From: Sphingobacteriales bacterium 44-61
GTDB lineage: Bacteria; Bacteroidota; Bacteroidia; Chitinophagales; Chitinophagaceae
Reading direction: 5' to 3'
Assembly: GCA_001898405.1 (NCBI GenBank)
Contig: MKTW01000007.1
Location: 18,971-82,970, forward strand
DNA length: 64,000 nt
The notes beneath the pieces are model-generated. The model ran no database searches. It saw nothing but the letters and a program-made list of their open reading frames with translations, and was not told the DNA's origin. Below, one piece after another: positions 53,901 through 61,329 of this stretch (positions are counted from its first letter, which is position 1; each line of letters opens with the position of its first letter). The translations under genes and the position numbers were made by a program.

Positions 53901-54416
53901 ATAAAAATATCGCCAGCAGATACGGTGGTGTATGCGGGCGACAGGTTCCAGTTGGTTGCCTCTTCCATTGCCAGCAATTATACCTGGACGCCGGCTACTG
54001 GCCTCAGCAACCCATTTATTGCTGATCCTGTAGTAACAGCCCCTTCGGTTGACGGCGCCATTGCCCGGTATGAAGTGGAAGCAAGCACGACAACAGGCTG
54101 TAAAGGGGAAGGAGAGGCCATTGTAAGAGTGTATAAAGGGCCGGATATTTATATGGCAAATGCCTTTACACCCAATAATGACGGAAAAAATGATGTGTTT
54201 ATTCCCTTCCCGGTGGGGATTAAGGAATTGAAATATTTCCGGGTGTTTAACCGGTGGGGGCAGATGATGTATTTTACTACTACTTTGCAGCAGGGTTGGG
54301 ATGGCAAACTGGCGGGCCAGGACCAACCCAGCGGTGTATATACCTGGATGGCGGAAGCCATTACGCACGATGGCCGGAAAATCACGAAAAAAGGCACCGT
54401 TACCCTTATACGTTAA
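50922..54416 (+). CDS. Large T9SS type B cargo protein with SprB-like repeats
   Basis: A 1164-residue secreted protein. After a signal peptide (LLLLWSFCMCMGVLVSAQ), residues about 25-290 form a domain with FYGQTFNQVVVGSNGLITF and MWTAQKEAYRFIPSG, seen in gliding-motility proteins. Then follow several SprB-type repeats: SCAGAQNASILLTPPAGGGPYNYTI-like, CPGVNNGSITATPTSGSGPYQYSI-like, CNGDNNGMITVNPTGGNPPYTYSL-like and CDGGADGIITVTATGG. Two Ig/PKD-like parts (about residues 840-1070) precede the C-terminal gliding-motility domain (YMANAFTPNNDGKNDVF, FNRWGQMMYF, WDGKLAGQDQPSGVYTW), which is the type B sorting signal. Probably a surface adhesin or filament. No SprF gene follows it. Confidence 0.92.
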   Translation: MKHTTRKLLLLWSFCMCMGVLVSAQENFTGINDSVINLNCGQACASLKFKVPHLKTSEDYQVVPIPFKPFAFVTAGGNELTGLYEDDIYSDAINLPFPICFYGQTFNQVVVGSNGLITFDASNANCFNGYAIVPPIPGAGTGIPCAIAAGDKQLPYYPRSAIMAAFSDLKPKDSPADMKIEWRFEGVAPFRRFIASWNKVGVYNNLTCSMTTPAIFQIVVNEATSVIDIYIDQKMCFDGSKGNAILGIQNWNRDKGVAAPGKNSTMWTAQKEAYRFIPSGNTSRFVKAELVNYTSGQVIETATATETAPGFKDISFSDKCPSGNSEKYIIRTTYSSICDPATPIIVNDTITVNKGVLPLSVTTVKSSCAVISGSITANIAAGAAGPYTYQLNPGAITINSPDPSATFNDLAPGIYSLTATGAGSCSRTIDNIEVLSTGTFDVSYIVNPPSCAGAQNASILLTPPAGGGPYNYTIDGNPATNVITGLPASGPHQIRISTSPTCEALVTIPVIPAGTGVLTGTLAVTGTTCPGVNNGSITATPTSGSGPYQYSIDNGQNWQAGNTFNNLGSGNYSVLIKEGSCVSPPLTTTIAAGTGLTVNSRSNPASCLGARDGVLIISIANGTAPYTISTTGPLTSTLTITTDVLIMGGLDAGEYFVTVKDDVGCATDLTISVTQPEALAIPPPTVQAPLCNGDNNGMITVNPTGGNPPYTYSLDGGAFQSSNTFKVGAGAYSVRVQDAKNCDALYNNITVTAPAALSAVIGGTTNATCDGGADGIITVTATGGSGNYQYSSGGAFQSSNVLKVLPGTYTVTVKDVNGCLFAVPNVIVGLTNNLSFTPVADPAPICEGSSTRLQITTNATSFSWTSNLPGVINDPAIADPVVRPAVTTLFRVTMGLGVCTAQDEVNVQVLPAPVPNAGPDGEICFGQNYQLEGSGGIRYEWTPQRFLSDPFSSSPQVLQPERTISYSLTVTDINNCPSLKPDEVTVTVIPPIKIKISPADTVVYAGDRFQLVASSIASNYTWTPATGLSNPFIADPVVTAPSVDGAIARYEVEASTTTGCKGEGEAIVRVYKGPDIYMANAFTPNNDGKNDVFIPFPVGIKELKYFRVFNRWGQMMYFTTTLQQGWDGKLAGQDQPSGVYTWMAEAITHDGRKITKKGTVTLIR

Positions 54417-54451
54417 TAAATTAGGGCCCTTTGGGCATAAAAAAAATAATT

Positions 54452-54475
54452 AGCCACCGGATTTATTCGGTGGCT
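54452..54475. terminator. Hairpin after the T9SS cargo gene
   Basis: AGCCACCG (54452-54459) and CGGTGGCT (54468-54475) are exact reverse complements, preceded by an A-rich run and followed by CTTTG. A modest terminator for the cargo gene. Confidence 0.55.
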
Positions 54476-54489
54476 CTTTGCTGAGGGCT

Positions 54490-54497
54490 TATTTTTG
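54490..54497 (+). promoter_or_regulatory. -7 element (TATTTTTG) of purA
   Basis: Exact TAnnTTTG match 82 bases before the purA ATG, which would give purA a 5' leader of about 75 bases. No good -33 TTG is seen. The leader has no recognisable riboswitch. Confidence 0.4.
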
Positions 54498-54579
54498 CGC
54501 CGGCTAACCAGGTTGCAGGTGGGAACCGCGACTTATATAAAAAAGCAGCTAAAAGATTTTAATATAACCATCCAATTTT

Positions 54580-55845
54580 ATGGTAGACGTTTTACTTGGC
54601 CTCCAATGGGGCGATGAAGGAAAAGGAAAGATCGTGGATTATTTCGCAAAGGACTATGATGTAGTAGCCAGGTTCCAGGGCGGGCCCAATGCCGGCCATA
54701 CCCTTTATATCGGCGACAAAAAAGTGGTGTTGCACCAGATACCTTCCGGTGTATTCCATCCGAATAAGCTCAACCTGATCGGTAATGGCGTGGTGCTTGA
54801 CCCGGTGACCTTAAAAAGAGAATGTGATACAGTAGCCTCTTTCGGGGTTGATCTTCGTAAAAACCTTTTTATATCAGAACGTACCCACCTCATTCTGCCA
54901 ACGCACCGTGCATTGGATAAAGCAGCAGAGATCTCTAAAGGTTCTCAGAAAATAGGCTCTACCCTGAAAGGTATCAGCCCGGCTTATATGGATAAAACCG
55001 GACGGAATGGCTTGCGCGTAGGCGATCTATTGGATAAAAATTTCACAACTTCTTATATCCGTCTTCGGTTAAAACATCAGAAATTGCTCGATAACTATAA
55101 TTTCACGGAAGATATTTCCGGATGGGAAGAAGAGTTTTTTGAAGCAGTGGAATTCCTGAAGCAATTGAATATTGTGAATGGAGAATACTTTATCAATGAG
55201 CAATTGCGTGCAGGTAAGAAAGTACTGGCTGAAGGTGCGCAGGGGAGCATGCTGGACATTGATTTCGGCACTTTCCCATTCGTAACCTCATCCAACACCA
55301 TTTCCGCAGGCGTATGCAGCGGTTTGGGTGTGGCTCCGCAAACGATCAGGGACGTGATCGGCGTTACCAAGGCTTATTGCACCAGGGTGGGCAGCGGTCC
55401 TTTCCCTACTGAGCTGGAAGATGCAACAGGAGAAGAACTGAGAAAGATCGGAAATGAATTTGGTGCCACTACAGGCCGTCCCCGCCGTTGCGGTTGGATT
55501 GACCTGGTAGCACTCCGGTTTGCCTGCATGGTGAATGGTGTTACAAAAATCGTAATGACCAAGGCTGATGTGCTCGATGCTTTTAAAGAGTTACAGGTTT
55601 GCACCAGTTATAATATTGATGGAAAAGAAAGCCAGGAAATTCCGTTCCGGATAGACAGACTGGCAGTGACGCCAATATATAAAAAATTCCAGGGTTGGGA
55701 CATTCCCAGCAGTGCAGCGAAATCAGCGGCAGAATTGCCTGAAACCATGAAGAGTTATGTATCTTTTATTAACGAATATCTGGGCGTAAAAGTCCGTTAC
55801 ATTTCAAATGGGCCGGGCCGCGACCAGATCATTTCGGTAGACTAA
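54580..55845 (+). CDS. purA: Adenylosuccinate synthase
   Basis: A 421-residue enzyme of purine synthesis: IMP + aspartate + GTP to adenylosuccinate. The GTP/IMP site starts VDVLLGLQWGDEGKGKIVDYF with the catalytic Asp in GDEGKGK, FQGGPNAGHTLY holds the catalytic His, and RVGSGPFPTEL, GATTGRPRRCGWIDL and ISNGPGRDQII follow as in the family. Length and motifs are normal. It stands between a T9SS gene and an acidic protein gene. Confidence 0.97.
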   Translation: MVDVLLGLQWGDEGKGKIVDYFAKDYDVVARFQGGPNAGHTLYIGDKKVVLHQIPSGVFHPNKLNLIGNGVVLDPVTLKRECDTVASFGVDLRKNLFISERTHLILPTHRALDKAAEISKGSQKIGSTLKGISPAYMDKTGRNGLRVGDLLDKNFTTSYIRLRLKHQKLLDNYNFTEDISGWEEEFFEAVEFLKQLNIVNGEYFINEQLRAGKKVLAEGAQGSMLDIDFGTFPFVTSSNTISAGVCSGLGVAPQTIRDVIGVTKAYCTRVGSGPFPTELEDATGEELRKIGNEFGATTGRPRRCGWIDLVALRFACMVNGVTKIVMTKADVLDAFKELQVCTSYNIDGKESQEIPFRIDRLAVTPIYKKFQGWDIPSSAAKSAAELPETMKSYVSFINEYLGVKVRYISNGPGRDQIISVD

Positions 55846-55926
55846 AAAAAGCAGGAAAAAAGTATTTTAAAAATTTGGCGAATTAAAAACTTCGCTGAAA
55901 TTTTACACCCATAACCCTAGTTTGAT

Positions 55927-56376
55927 ATGGCATCAAAATCCGACAAGGAAAAGAAAGTTCCGGGAAAAGCGAACAGCGATTCCGAAAAAGCATCCGCTAA
56001 AAAACCATCTCCCAAACCTAAGAAACAGGAAGAGGAAGATGACGATGATGATGAGCTGGATGAAGAATTTGATGAAGCCCCTGCAAAGAAAGGAGCTAAA
56101 ACTGCTGCGTCTTCCAAGAAGAAAAAAGACGAGGATGAAGATGACGACGACGATGATGATATGGAAGATGAAGTGGATGATTGGGATAAAGTTGAAGAAG
56201 AGGATAACTGGGATCCTGACTTCGATGAATTCGATGTGCCCAAATCCAAAGGCAAGAAGGCCAGTCCAGGCAGCAAAAAAGCAGCCGATGACGACGACGA
56301 TTTCAAAATGGACGACGAATTCAAGGATATGTTCAATGATAATGACGATTTCGGCGACGAAGAAGACGACTATTGA
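55927..56376 (+). CDS. Extremely acidic low-complexity protein, unknown
   Basis: A 149-residue protein, about 40 percent Asp+Glu and 20 percent Lys, built of short acidic runs (EEEDDDDDELDEEFDEA, EDEDDDDDDDMEDE, DDDDDFKMDDEF) and Lys/Ser/Ala/Pro spacers. The last 20 residues alternate D with F/M (MFNDNDDFGDEEDDY). No signal or fold is seen; it is probably disordered. Two other frames are open over the same span because of the repeat-like codons; this frame is chosen because its ATG gives the more protein-like, biased but consistent chain. Acidic tails of this kind can bind basic proteins or mimic DNA. Function unknown. Confidence 0.65.
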   Translation: MASKSDKEKKVPGKANSDSEKASAKKPSPKPKKQEEEDDDDDELDEEFDEAPAKKGAKTAASSKKKKDEDEDDDDDDDMEDEVDDWDKVEEEDNWDPDFDEFDVPKSKGKKASPGSKKAADDDDDFKMDDEFKDMFNDNDDFGDEEDDY

Positions 56377-56460
56377 TTCATCAACAACCTTTCATTTGTA
56401 ATTATTATTTCAACTAGCACTATATTTCCGGTAAATGATTTCCGGCAGATAAAAGAAAAG

Positions 56461-57690
56461 GTGTTGAACTGGGTACAACAGTTCGACACTTTTTGTTTTT
56501 TGGATAATCACCAGTACCAGATCGGGCCGCATACAGAAGAATGCCTGCTGGCCGCGGGTGTAAAAGAAAGACTCGATATTTCCGGCAATGATTTTTTGGA
56601 ACAGCTAAGCCGGCTTACCAATAACAAACCCCGCTGGCTGTTTGGCCACCTGGGATATGACCTGAAAAACGGCCTGGAAAATCTTTCTTCCTCCCTTCCT
56701 GACCACGTAGGATTTCCTGATCTCTCTTTTTTTGAACCGGCCATCGTAATTCGGTTGAATGAAACAGCGCTGGTGATTGAAGCAGGCGATCCTCTAACCA
56801 TATACAATAACATACAGGCGCAGCCTGCAACACCAGTTGCAACTCCTGCCAGGTCTGTCGTAATAAAACAGCGGGTGACCCGGGAAGAATATCTTTCCAT
56901 TATCCGGAAACTGCAGCAGCATATCCTGCGCGGAGATTGTTATGAGATCAATTTTTGCCAGGAGTTTTATTCAACCGAAGCAGTGATTGATCCCTTGCAG
57001 GTGTACAGGCATCTTAGCGAAGTATCACCCAATCCCTTTTCTGCATTTTACCGGCAGCAGGATAAATGGCTGATCTGTGCAAGCCCGGAACGGTTCATAA
57101 AAAAGGCAGGAAGAAGAATATTATCACAACCGATAAAAGGAACAGCCAAGCGGATGCTTGACGATGAAGCAGGTGATAAAAAGATCAGGCAGGATCTGTT
57201 CAACAATCCCAAGGACAGATCCGAAAATGTAATGGTGGTTGATCTTGTCAGGAATGACCTGGCAAAGATCTGTGAAGAAGGAAGCGTGAAGGTGGATGAA
57301 TTATATGGTATCTACTCCTTCCCTCAGGTGCACCAGATGATCTCTACAGTGAGCGGGGAACTTAAAGAAGATGTATCATTTGCAGATATCATCAAAGCCT
57401 CTTTTCCTATGGGCTCTATGACGGGTGCGCCCAAGAAAAGAGTAATGGAGCTGATAGAGCAATATGAAAAAACAAAGCGCGGTGTATACTCCGGCGCTAT
57501 CGGTTATATATCGCCTGAAGGCGATTTTGATTTCAACGTAGTTATACGCAGTATACTCTACAATGCAACAGCAAAGTATCTTTCATTTCAGGCAGGTTCT
57601 GCTATTACATTTTACAGCGACCCGGAAAACGAATGGGAAGAATGCCTGTTAAAGGCCGCGGCGATCCGGCAGGCGCTTGGTATTTTTTGA
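56461..57690 (+). CDS. pabB: Aminodeoxychorismate/anthranilate synthase component I family protein (PabB-like)
   Basis: A 409-residue chorismate-using enzyme. The N-terminal region (LFGHLGYDLKNGLE) precedes the catalytic domain with ILRGDCYEINFCQEFY, PNPFSAFYRQQDKWLICASPERF, SQPIKGTAKR, DLVRNDLAKICEEGSVKV, SFPMGSMTGAPKKRVMELIEQYE and RGVYSGAIGYISPEGDFDFNVVIRS. The Lys/Thr pair in PIKGTAKR favours PabB (4-amino-4-deoxychorismate, for folate) over TrpE, whose feedback site is not seen. No component II gene is adjacent. The start is GTG at 56461; an ATG 27 bases earlier runs into a stop. Confidence 0.85.
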   Translation: MLNWVQQFDTFCFLDNHQYQIGPHTEECLLAAGVKERLDISGNDFLEQLSRLTNNKPRWLFGHLGYDLKNGLENLSSSLPDHVGFPDLSFFEPAIVIRLNETALVIEAGDPLTIYNNIQAQPATPVATPARSVVIKQRVTREEYLSIIRKLQQHILRGDCYEINFCQEFYSTEAVIDPLQVYRHLSEVSPNPFSAFYRQQDKWLICASPERFIKKAGRRILSQPIKGTAKRMLDDEAGDKKIRQDLFNNPKDRSENVMVVDLVRNDLAKICEEGSVKVDELYGIYSFPQVHQMISTVSGELKEDVSFADIIKASFPMGSMTGAPKKRVMELIEQYEKTKRGVYSGAIGYISPEGDFDFNVVIRSILYNATAKYLSFQAGSAITFYSDPENEWEECLLKAAAIRQALGIF

Positions 57691-57843
57691 CCTTTAACGG
57701 GAATCCTTTCCTCATCCACCTTGATTCGTGACATTAAGTTCTGCCATTTTGCCTTTATCACATTAATTTTTAGGAGTTTACCAGCAACAAAAACTTATGG
57801 TATGAAGTTTGAAATTAACACGCAGTAAACTAAAAACTAAAAT

Positions 57844-58515
57844 ATGATATACGCTAAAAAGTTGACTGCAGGTATACTGGCCTTTGCAATAGTCATGAGT
57901 AGTTGCAAGAATATGAACAAGACTCAAAAAGGAGCGGCAATTGGTGCAGGTGGTGGCGCGGCGATCGGAGCAGTGATCGGTAAAGCTACTGGCAACACTG
58001 CCCTCGGTGCAATCCTGGGTGCTACAGTGGGTGGCGTAACCGGCGCTGTGATCGGTAGAAAAATGGATAAGCAGGCTGAGGAGATCAAGAACGAGGTTCC
58101 CGGTGCTAAAGTAGAAAGGGTGGAAGAAGGTATCGTTGTTGAATTCAACAACCAGATCCTTTTCGGTTTTGATAAATCAGACCTGGGTGCCAGTGCTAAA
58201 GGCAGCCTCGATGAATTAGTAACTATCCTCAATAAATATCCTGATACTAACATAGAGATCCAGGGTCATACAGATGATACCGGAACAGATAGCTATAACA
58301 TGGGCCTTTCTGAGCGGAGAGCTGTTTCTGTAGCAAACTACCTGCGCTCGCATAATATCGGTTCGGCAAGGATCACTACCAAAGGATTTGGAGAGTCTGC
58401 TCCGAAATATGATAACTCAACAGAAAATGGCCGTTCACAGAATCGCCGCGTTGAATTCCTGATCACAGCTAATGAAAAGATGAAGGCTGATGCGAAGAAG
58501 GAAGCCGGTAATTAA
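57844..58515 (+). CDS. OmpA-family lipoprotein with glycine zipper
   Basis: A 223-residue protein with a lipobox (FAIVMSSC, Cys21). Residues about 30-75 are a glycine-zipper stretch (AAIGAGGGAAIGAVIG, LGATVGGVTGAVIG), and residues about 100-210 are an OmpA_C domain: FGFDKSDLGASAKGSLDEL, IEIQGHTDDTGTDSYNMGLSERRA, RITTKGFGES and NRRVEFLI. The NTDxxG-type peptidoglycan-binding Asp and Arg residues are present. It ties the outer membrane to the wall. The C-terminal tail is Lys/Ala-rich. Followed by a barrel protein gene. Confidence 0.92.
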   Translation: MIYAKKLTAGILAFAIVMSSCKNMNKTQKGAAIGAGGGAAIGAVIGKATGNTALGAILGATVGGVTGAVIGRKMDKQAEEIKNEVPGAKVERVEEGIVVEFNNQILFGFDKSDLGASAKGSLDELVTILNKYPDTNIEIQGHTDDTGTDSYNMGLSERRAVSVANYLRSHNIGSARITTKGFGESAPKYDNSTENGRSQNRRVEFLITANEKMKADAKKEAGN

Positions 58516-58614
58516 CACGAATAGTGAGAATGGGTATGAGTGATGAGAATTAATATGAATTGGCGCGAATGATGCCAATGATGACACGAATAATGCTAAC
58601 CTAAAATAGGACTT
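58516..58614. repeat. Degenerate GAATGA/CACGAAT simple-repeat spacer
   Basis: The gap between OmpA and the barrel gene has many variants of GAAT and ATGA (CACGAATAGTGAGAATG, GCGCGAATGATGCCAATGA, CACGAATAATG). It looks like an eroded tandem repeat of about 10-12 bases, with no gene in it. Confidence 0.4.
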
Positions 58615-59277
58615 ATGAAAACAAAACAACTACTGGCATTGGCAGCAGGATCACTATTATGCCTTGCCGTATCGGCACAATCAAAAACAACATTTGGAGT
58701 AAGAGCAGGAGTAAATTTCCAGAATATCACTGGAGATGATGCTGCGGGAAACAGTATGGATGGTAAATTAAAAGTTGGTTTTCTTGGAGGAGTGAATGCT
58801 GAAATTCCTGTGGGTATTGATTTCTATCTGCAACCTGGTGTTGTATATGCCATGAAAGGGGCAAAATGGGAAGGGGGAACATCAGATGTTAAGGTGAACC
58901 TGTCTTATATTGAAGTGCCGGTCAACTTTCTTTACAAACCTGAGGTAGGTACAGGCCGTGTAATATTAGGTTTCGGGCCATACATCGCTTTTGGTGTTAG
59001 TGGCAAAATAAAACCTGATAATGGCAATGATGTGGATATAACTTTCAAAAATTCCATCTCGCAGGCAGAAGCTACTACAGGTTATGGCACTTATTTCAAG
59101 AAGATCGATGCCGGTGGCAACCTTTTATTCGGCTATGAAATGAGCAATAACCTCTCTGTGCAATTGAACGCGCAGTTGGGTTTGGTAAAGATCAATCCTA
59201 AAATTGATGGAGTATCTAATGATGAAACTTCATGGAAGAATACGGGCTTTGGTGTCTCCCTCGGATATCGCTTTTGA
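58615..59277 (+). CDS. Outer-membrane beta-barrel protein, PorT-like fold
   Basis: A 220-residue protein with a signal peptide (KQLLALAAGSLLCLAVSAQ). The mature chain begins FGVRAGVNFQNITGDD and holds GFLGGVNAEIPVG, SYIEVPVNFLYKPE, GPYIAFGVSGKIK and a final strand NTGFGVSLGYRF ending in Phe. This is the porin-family/OMP_b-brl_2 type (PorT-like) barrel, common in Bacteroidota. It follows an OmpA lipoprotein by 99 bases. Function unknown. Confidence 0.88.
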   Translation: MKTKQLLALAAGSLLCLAVSAQSKTTFGVRAGVNFQNITGDDAAGNSMDGKLKVGFLGGVNAEIPVGIDFYLQPGVVYAMKGAKWEGGTSDVKVNLSYIEVPVNFLYKPEVGTGRVILGFGPYIAFGVSGKIKPDNGNDVDITFKNSISQAEATTGYGTYFKKIDAGGNLLFGYEMSNNLSVQLNAQLGLVKINPKIDGVSNDETSWKNTGFGVSLGYRF

Positions 59278-59296
59278 CATTTCATGATAAATAGGA

Positions 59297-59327
59297 AAGA
59301 GGCCGTGCAGTATCTGCGCGGCCTCTT
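59297..59327. terminator. Hairpin terminator after the barrel gene
   Basis: AAGAGGCCG (59297-59305) and CGGCCTCTT (59319-59327) are exact reverse complements with a 13-base loop, followed by CATTTATT. It lies between convergent genes and can serve both. Confidence 0.65.
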
Positions 59328-59350
59328 CATTTATTAAATAACAGTATTGA

Positions 59351-59851
59351 TTATTGTTTGCTGAACGAATAATTGATGTACAAAGGTTTTCCGTTAAAGC
59401 TCACCTCTGACTGCAAATTCATCGTAGCGTCGTCTGCAGAAAGTATTTTGAAACGGTAACCCTCCGTAATATTCTTGGCTTTTACACCGCCTTCAAGTCT
59501 TTTGAACTGGAAGATAGGTTGATCGCCATTTTTTTGATATGACCAAACGATATTGCGCTGGCCTGGTGTGCAACCTGCACTGGAAGAGTTGAGCGTATAA
59601 GAGCCGTATCCATTAAAGGGAAGCACCCAGGTGCTGCCGGTGAGGCATGCTTCATCGCCTTCATCCAGCAAAGTTGTTTTGATCTTTTCGCCGGAAGACA
59701 ATCCTTCATAAGTGATCGAATTCAATACCCAATTGCCTTTTACTTTCTCGCGGCTGGGAACGGAGACTGCGTTCTTGCTGGAAGAACAGGATGCTGCCAA
59801 TAGGGCGGCTGCCAGGAATGGGACAATTTGCTTCAGTGTAATTTGTGCCAT
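59351..59851 (-). CDS. Lipocalin-like lipoprotein
   Basis: A 166-residue lipoprotein (signal FLAAALLAASC). The mature chain has SREKVKGNWVLNSITYEG at the start, which matches lipocalin-family N-termini (GxW), and then DEACLTGSTWVLPFNGYGSYTL and later YSF. It is a small beta-rich protein of the lipocalin-like group common in Bacteroidota. Ligand unknown. It converges with the PorT-like barrel gene. Confidence 0.75.
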   Translation of the reverse strand: MAQITLKQIVPFLAAALLAASCSSSKNAVSVPSREKVKGNWVLNSITYEGLSSGEKIKTTLLDEGDEACLTGSTWVLPFNGYGSYTLNSSSAGCTPGQRNIVWSYQKNGDQPIFQFKRLEGGVKAKNITEGYRFKILSADDATMNLQSEVSFNGKPLYINYSFSKQ

Positions 59852-60024
59852 AAAATCAGATGTTTAATTTGAATGATGTTCGTATACATATATAGGAAAT
59901 ATTGTGCCTGATTTTCCGGCGGCATAGTTGATCTCACAAGGCACACAGAAATATACGCTTATCTTTTCTTATTTAAGTGTTTATTGGGCTTATGGGCGTA
60001 CTCTTTTGCGGAGAAGTACGATGG

Positions 60025-60118
60025 GTATCCCACAAAGACACGAAGACCACAAAGAAATATGTATGCAAGTGATAAAGCATTAAATTTTCTTTGTGGTCTT
60101 CGTGTCTTTGTGGGATAC
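60025..60118. repeat. Perfect 33-bp inverted repeat with CACAAAGACACGAAG core
   Basis: The left arm 60025-60057 (starting GTATCCCACAAAGACACG) and right arm 60086-60118 are exact reverse complements around a 28-base loop. The CACAAAGACACGAAGACCAC text resembles a widely met intergenic repeat of bacterial genomes. It lies 12 bases after the end of the transglycosylase gene (60131) on the minus strand and fills the gap 59852-60130 together with AT-rich text. It could be a transcription stop for both sides or a small mobile repeat. Confidence 0.8.
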
Positions 60119-60130
60119 TAATAAATATGC

Positions 60131-61213
60131 TTAGCGGGGCAATGCTGAAGCCTGTACGTTGATGCCGTCGGGGTTAAGCAGCAATTCCATGCACTCGTTC
60201 AGGATCGTTAATTTCTTTGCCATGAACAGGTCCATTTTTTCTGCAGGCAAATGCAATTCGTATTTACCATTCACAGCGATAAGCTTATCAAAATCGGGGT
60301 TGATCTTACTGAATGCTTTTGCATCCATGGAAAGATGCTTAACGATCACTGCAGCATTATAGCGGCCGGTGATAGTATGGGCTTTGGCATCTGCCAGTAA
60401 AGCAGCATTAACAGGGCTTGCTGCCAGTTGACTGGCTTCCTCTTTCGTTAAAGTGGTGATGCCTCCTTCTCCTTCCATGATATAGTGAGTGGCAATAAAT
60501 TTCTTTACATGATTGCGGGACTCGGCCGGCAAATATTTCTGAAGGGTCCAGAAATCCTGGCTGCCGCTTTTTTTAATGGCAGCATTCACTTTACCAGGTC
60601 CGCCATTATAGGCAGCAATCACCAGCAGCCAATCGCCGTATAGTTCATAAAGGCTGGTGAGATAACGGGAAGCTGCATGGGTACTCTTGTTGAAATTGCG
60701 GCGCTCATCCACTTTGCGGTTCACTCTTAATCCCATGTTGCGTGCAGTGGTTGGCATAAACTGCCAGGGACCTACAGCGCCTGCCCATGAGCGGGCATTG
60801 GTCTTAAGATTGGATTCGATAACGGCCAGGTATTTCAGCTCCTTTGGCAATCCATGCTCTTCAAGAATATCATCCATCATGTCGAAGTATGGCTTGCCCG
60901 TGGTGCGAAGCTCTTCCATGCTTTTGCCGTACCGTTCCATATAATCTTCCACAAAGTCGATCGCCTGTGGATTGAGTTGCTCTGTATTGATACCGCTGGA
61001 AAGGGTAGTGGAAACAAACAGGTCTTTAAAGCCCTCTTTGGGGTCAGCAGGAACGCTAGTGGTTACCGGTTTTTCCAGTGAATCTTTTTTGTTTAGATCG
61101 GTGGTATCTGAGAAGGATGGCTTTATATGGGTACCGTTATCCGCCCCTGCATGAGCAAAGCCGAAAGATGCAATAGAAAGCATGCAGGTGATCCCGAATT
61201 GTTTTAACATCAC
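60131..61213 (-). CDS. Lytic transglycosylase (MltD-like)
   Basis: A 360-residue exported enzyme that cuts peptidoglycan glycan chains. After a signal (GITCMLSIASFGFAHAGA) the SLT domain lies at about residues 115-250: KYLAVIESNLKTNARS with catalytic Glu, GAVGPWQFMPTTARNMGL, ERRNFNKSTHAASRYLTSLYE and VIAAYNGGPGKVNAAI. The C-terminal part (HTITGRYNAAVIVKHL...) is in the place of LysM repeats but has no clear LysM motif. Located in the periplasm or outer membrane. It is followed downstream by the 33-bp inverted repeat. Confidence 0.9.
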   Translation of the reverse strand: MMLKQFGITCMLSIASFGFAHAGADNGTHIKPSFSDTTDLNKKDSLEKPVTTSVPADPKEGFKDLFVSTTLSSGINTEQLNPQAIDFVEDYMERYGKSMEELRTTGKPYFDMMDDILEEHGLPKELKYLAVIESNLKTNARSWAGAVGPWQFMPTTARNMGLRVNRKVDERRNFNKSTHAASRYLTSLYELYGDWLLVIAAYNGGPGKVNAAIKKSGSQDFWTLQKYLPAESRNHVKKFIATHYIMEGEGGITTLTKEEASQLAASPVNAALLADAKAHTITGRYNAAVIVKHLSMDAKAFSKINPDFDKLIAVNGKYELHLPAEKMDLFMAKKLTILNECMELLLNPDGINVQASALPR

Positions 61214-61329
61214 AGCGAATTGTTTTAATGCCAGGCAGCGTTGAACCGCCTTTTTTTAATCCGGGGTTAACAGGTTAACACACAGATCAGGTTAATTAAT
61301 GTACTCCGCAGGAGTGTATGGTTGCTCGT

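Noticed and set aside
55917..56401. Ser-rich minus frame and a second plus frame (55922) over the acidic gene
   Set aside because: Open only because of the biased GA-rich codons; the 55927 frame has the more protein-like start and end, though this is not certain.
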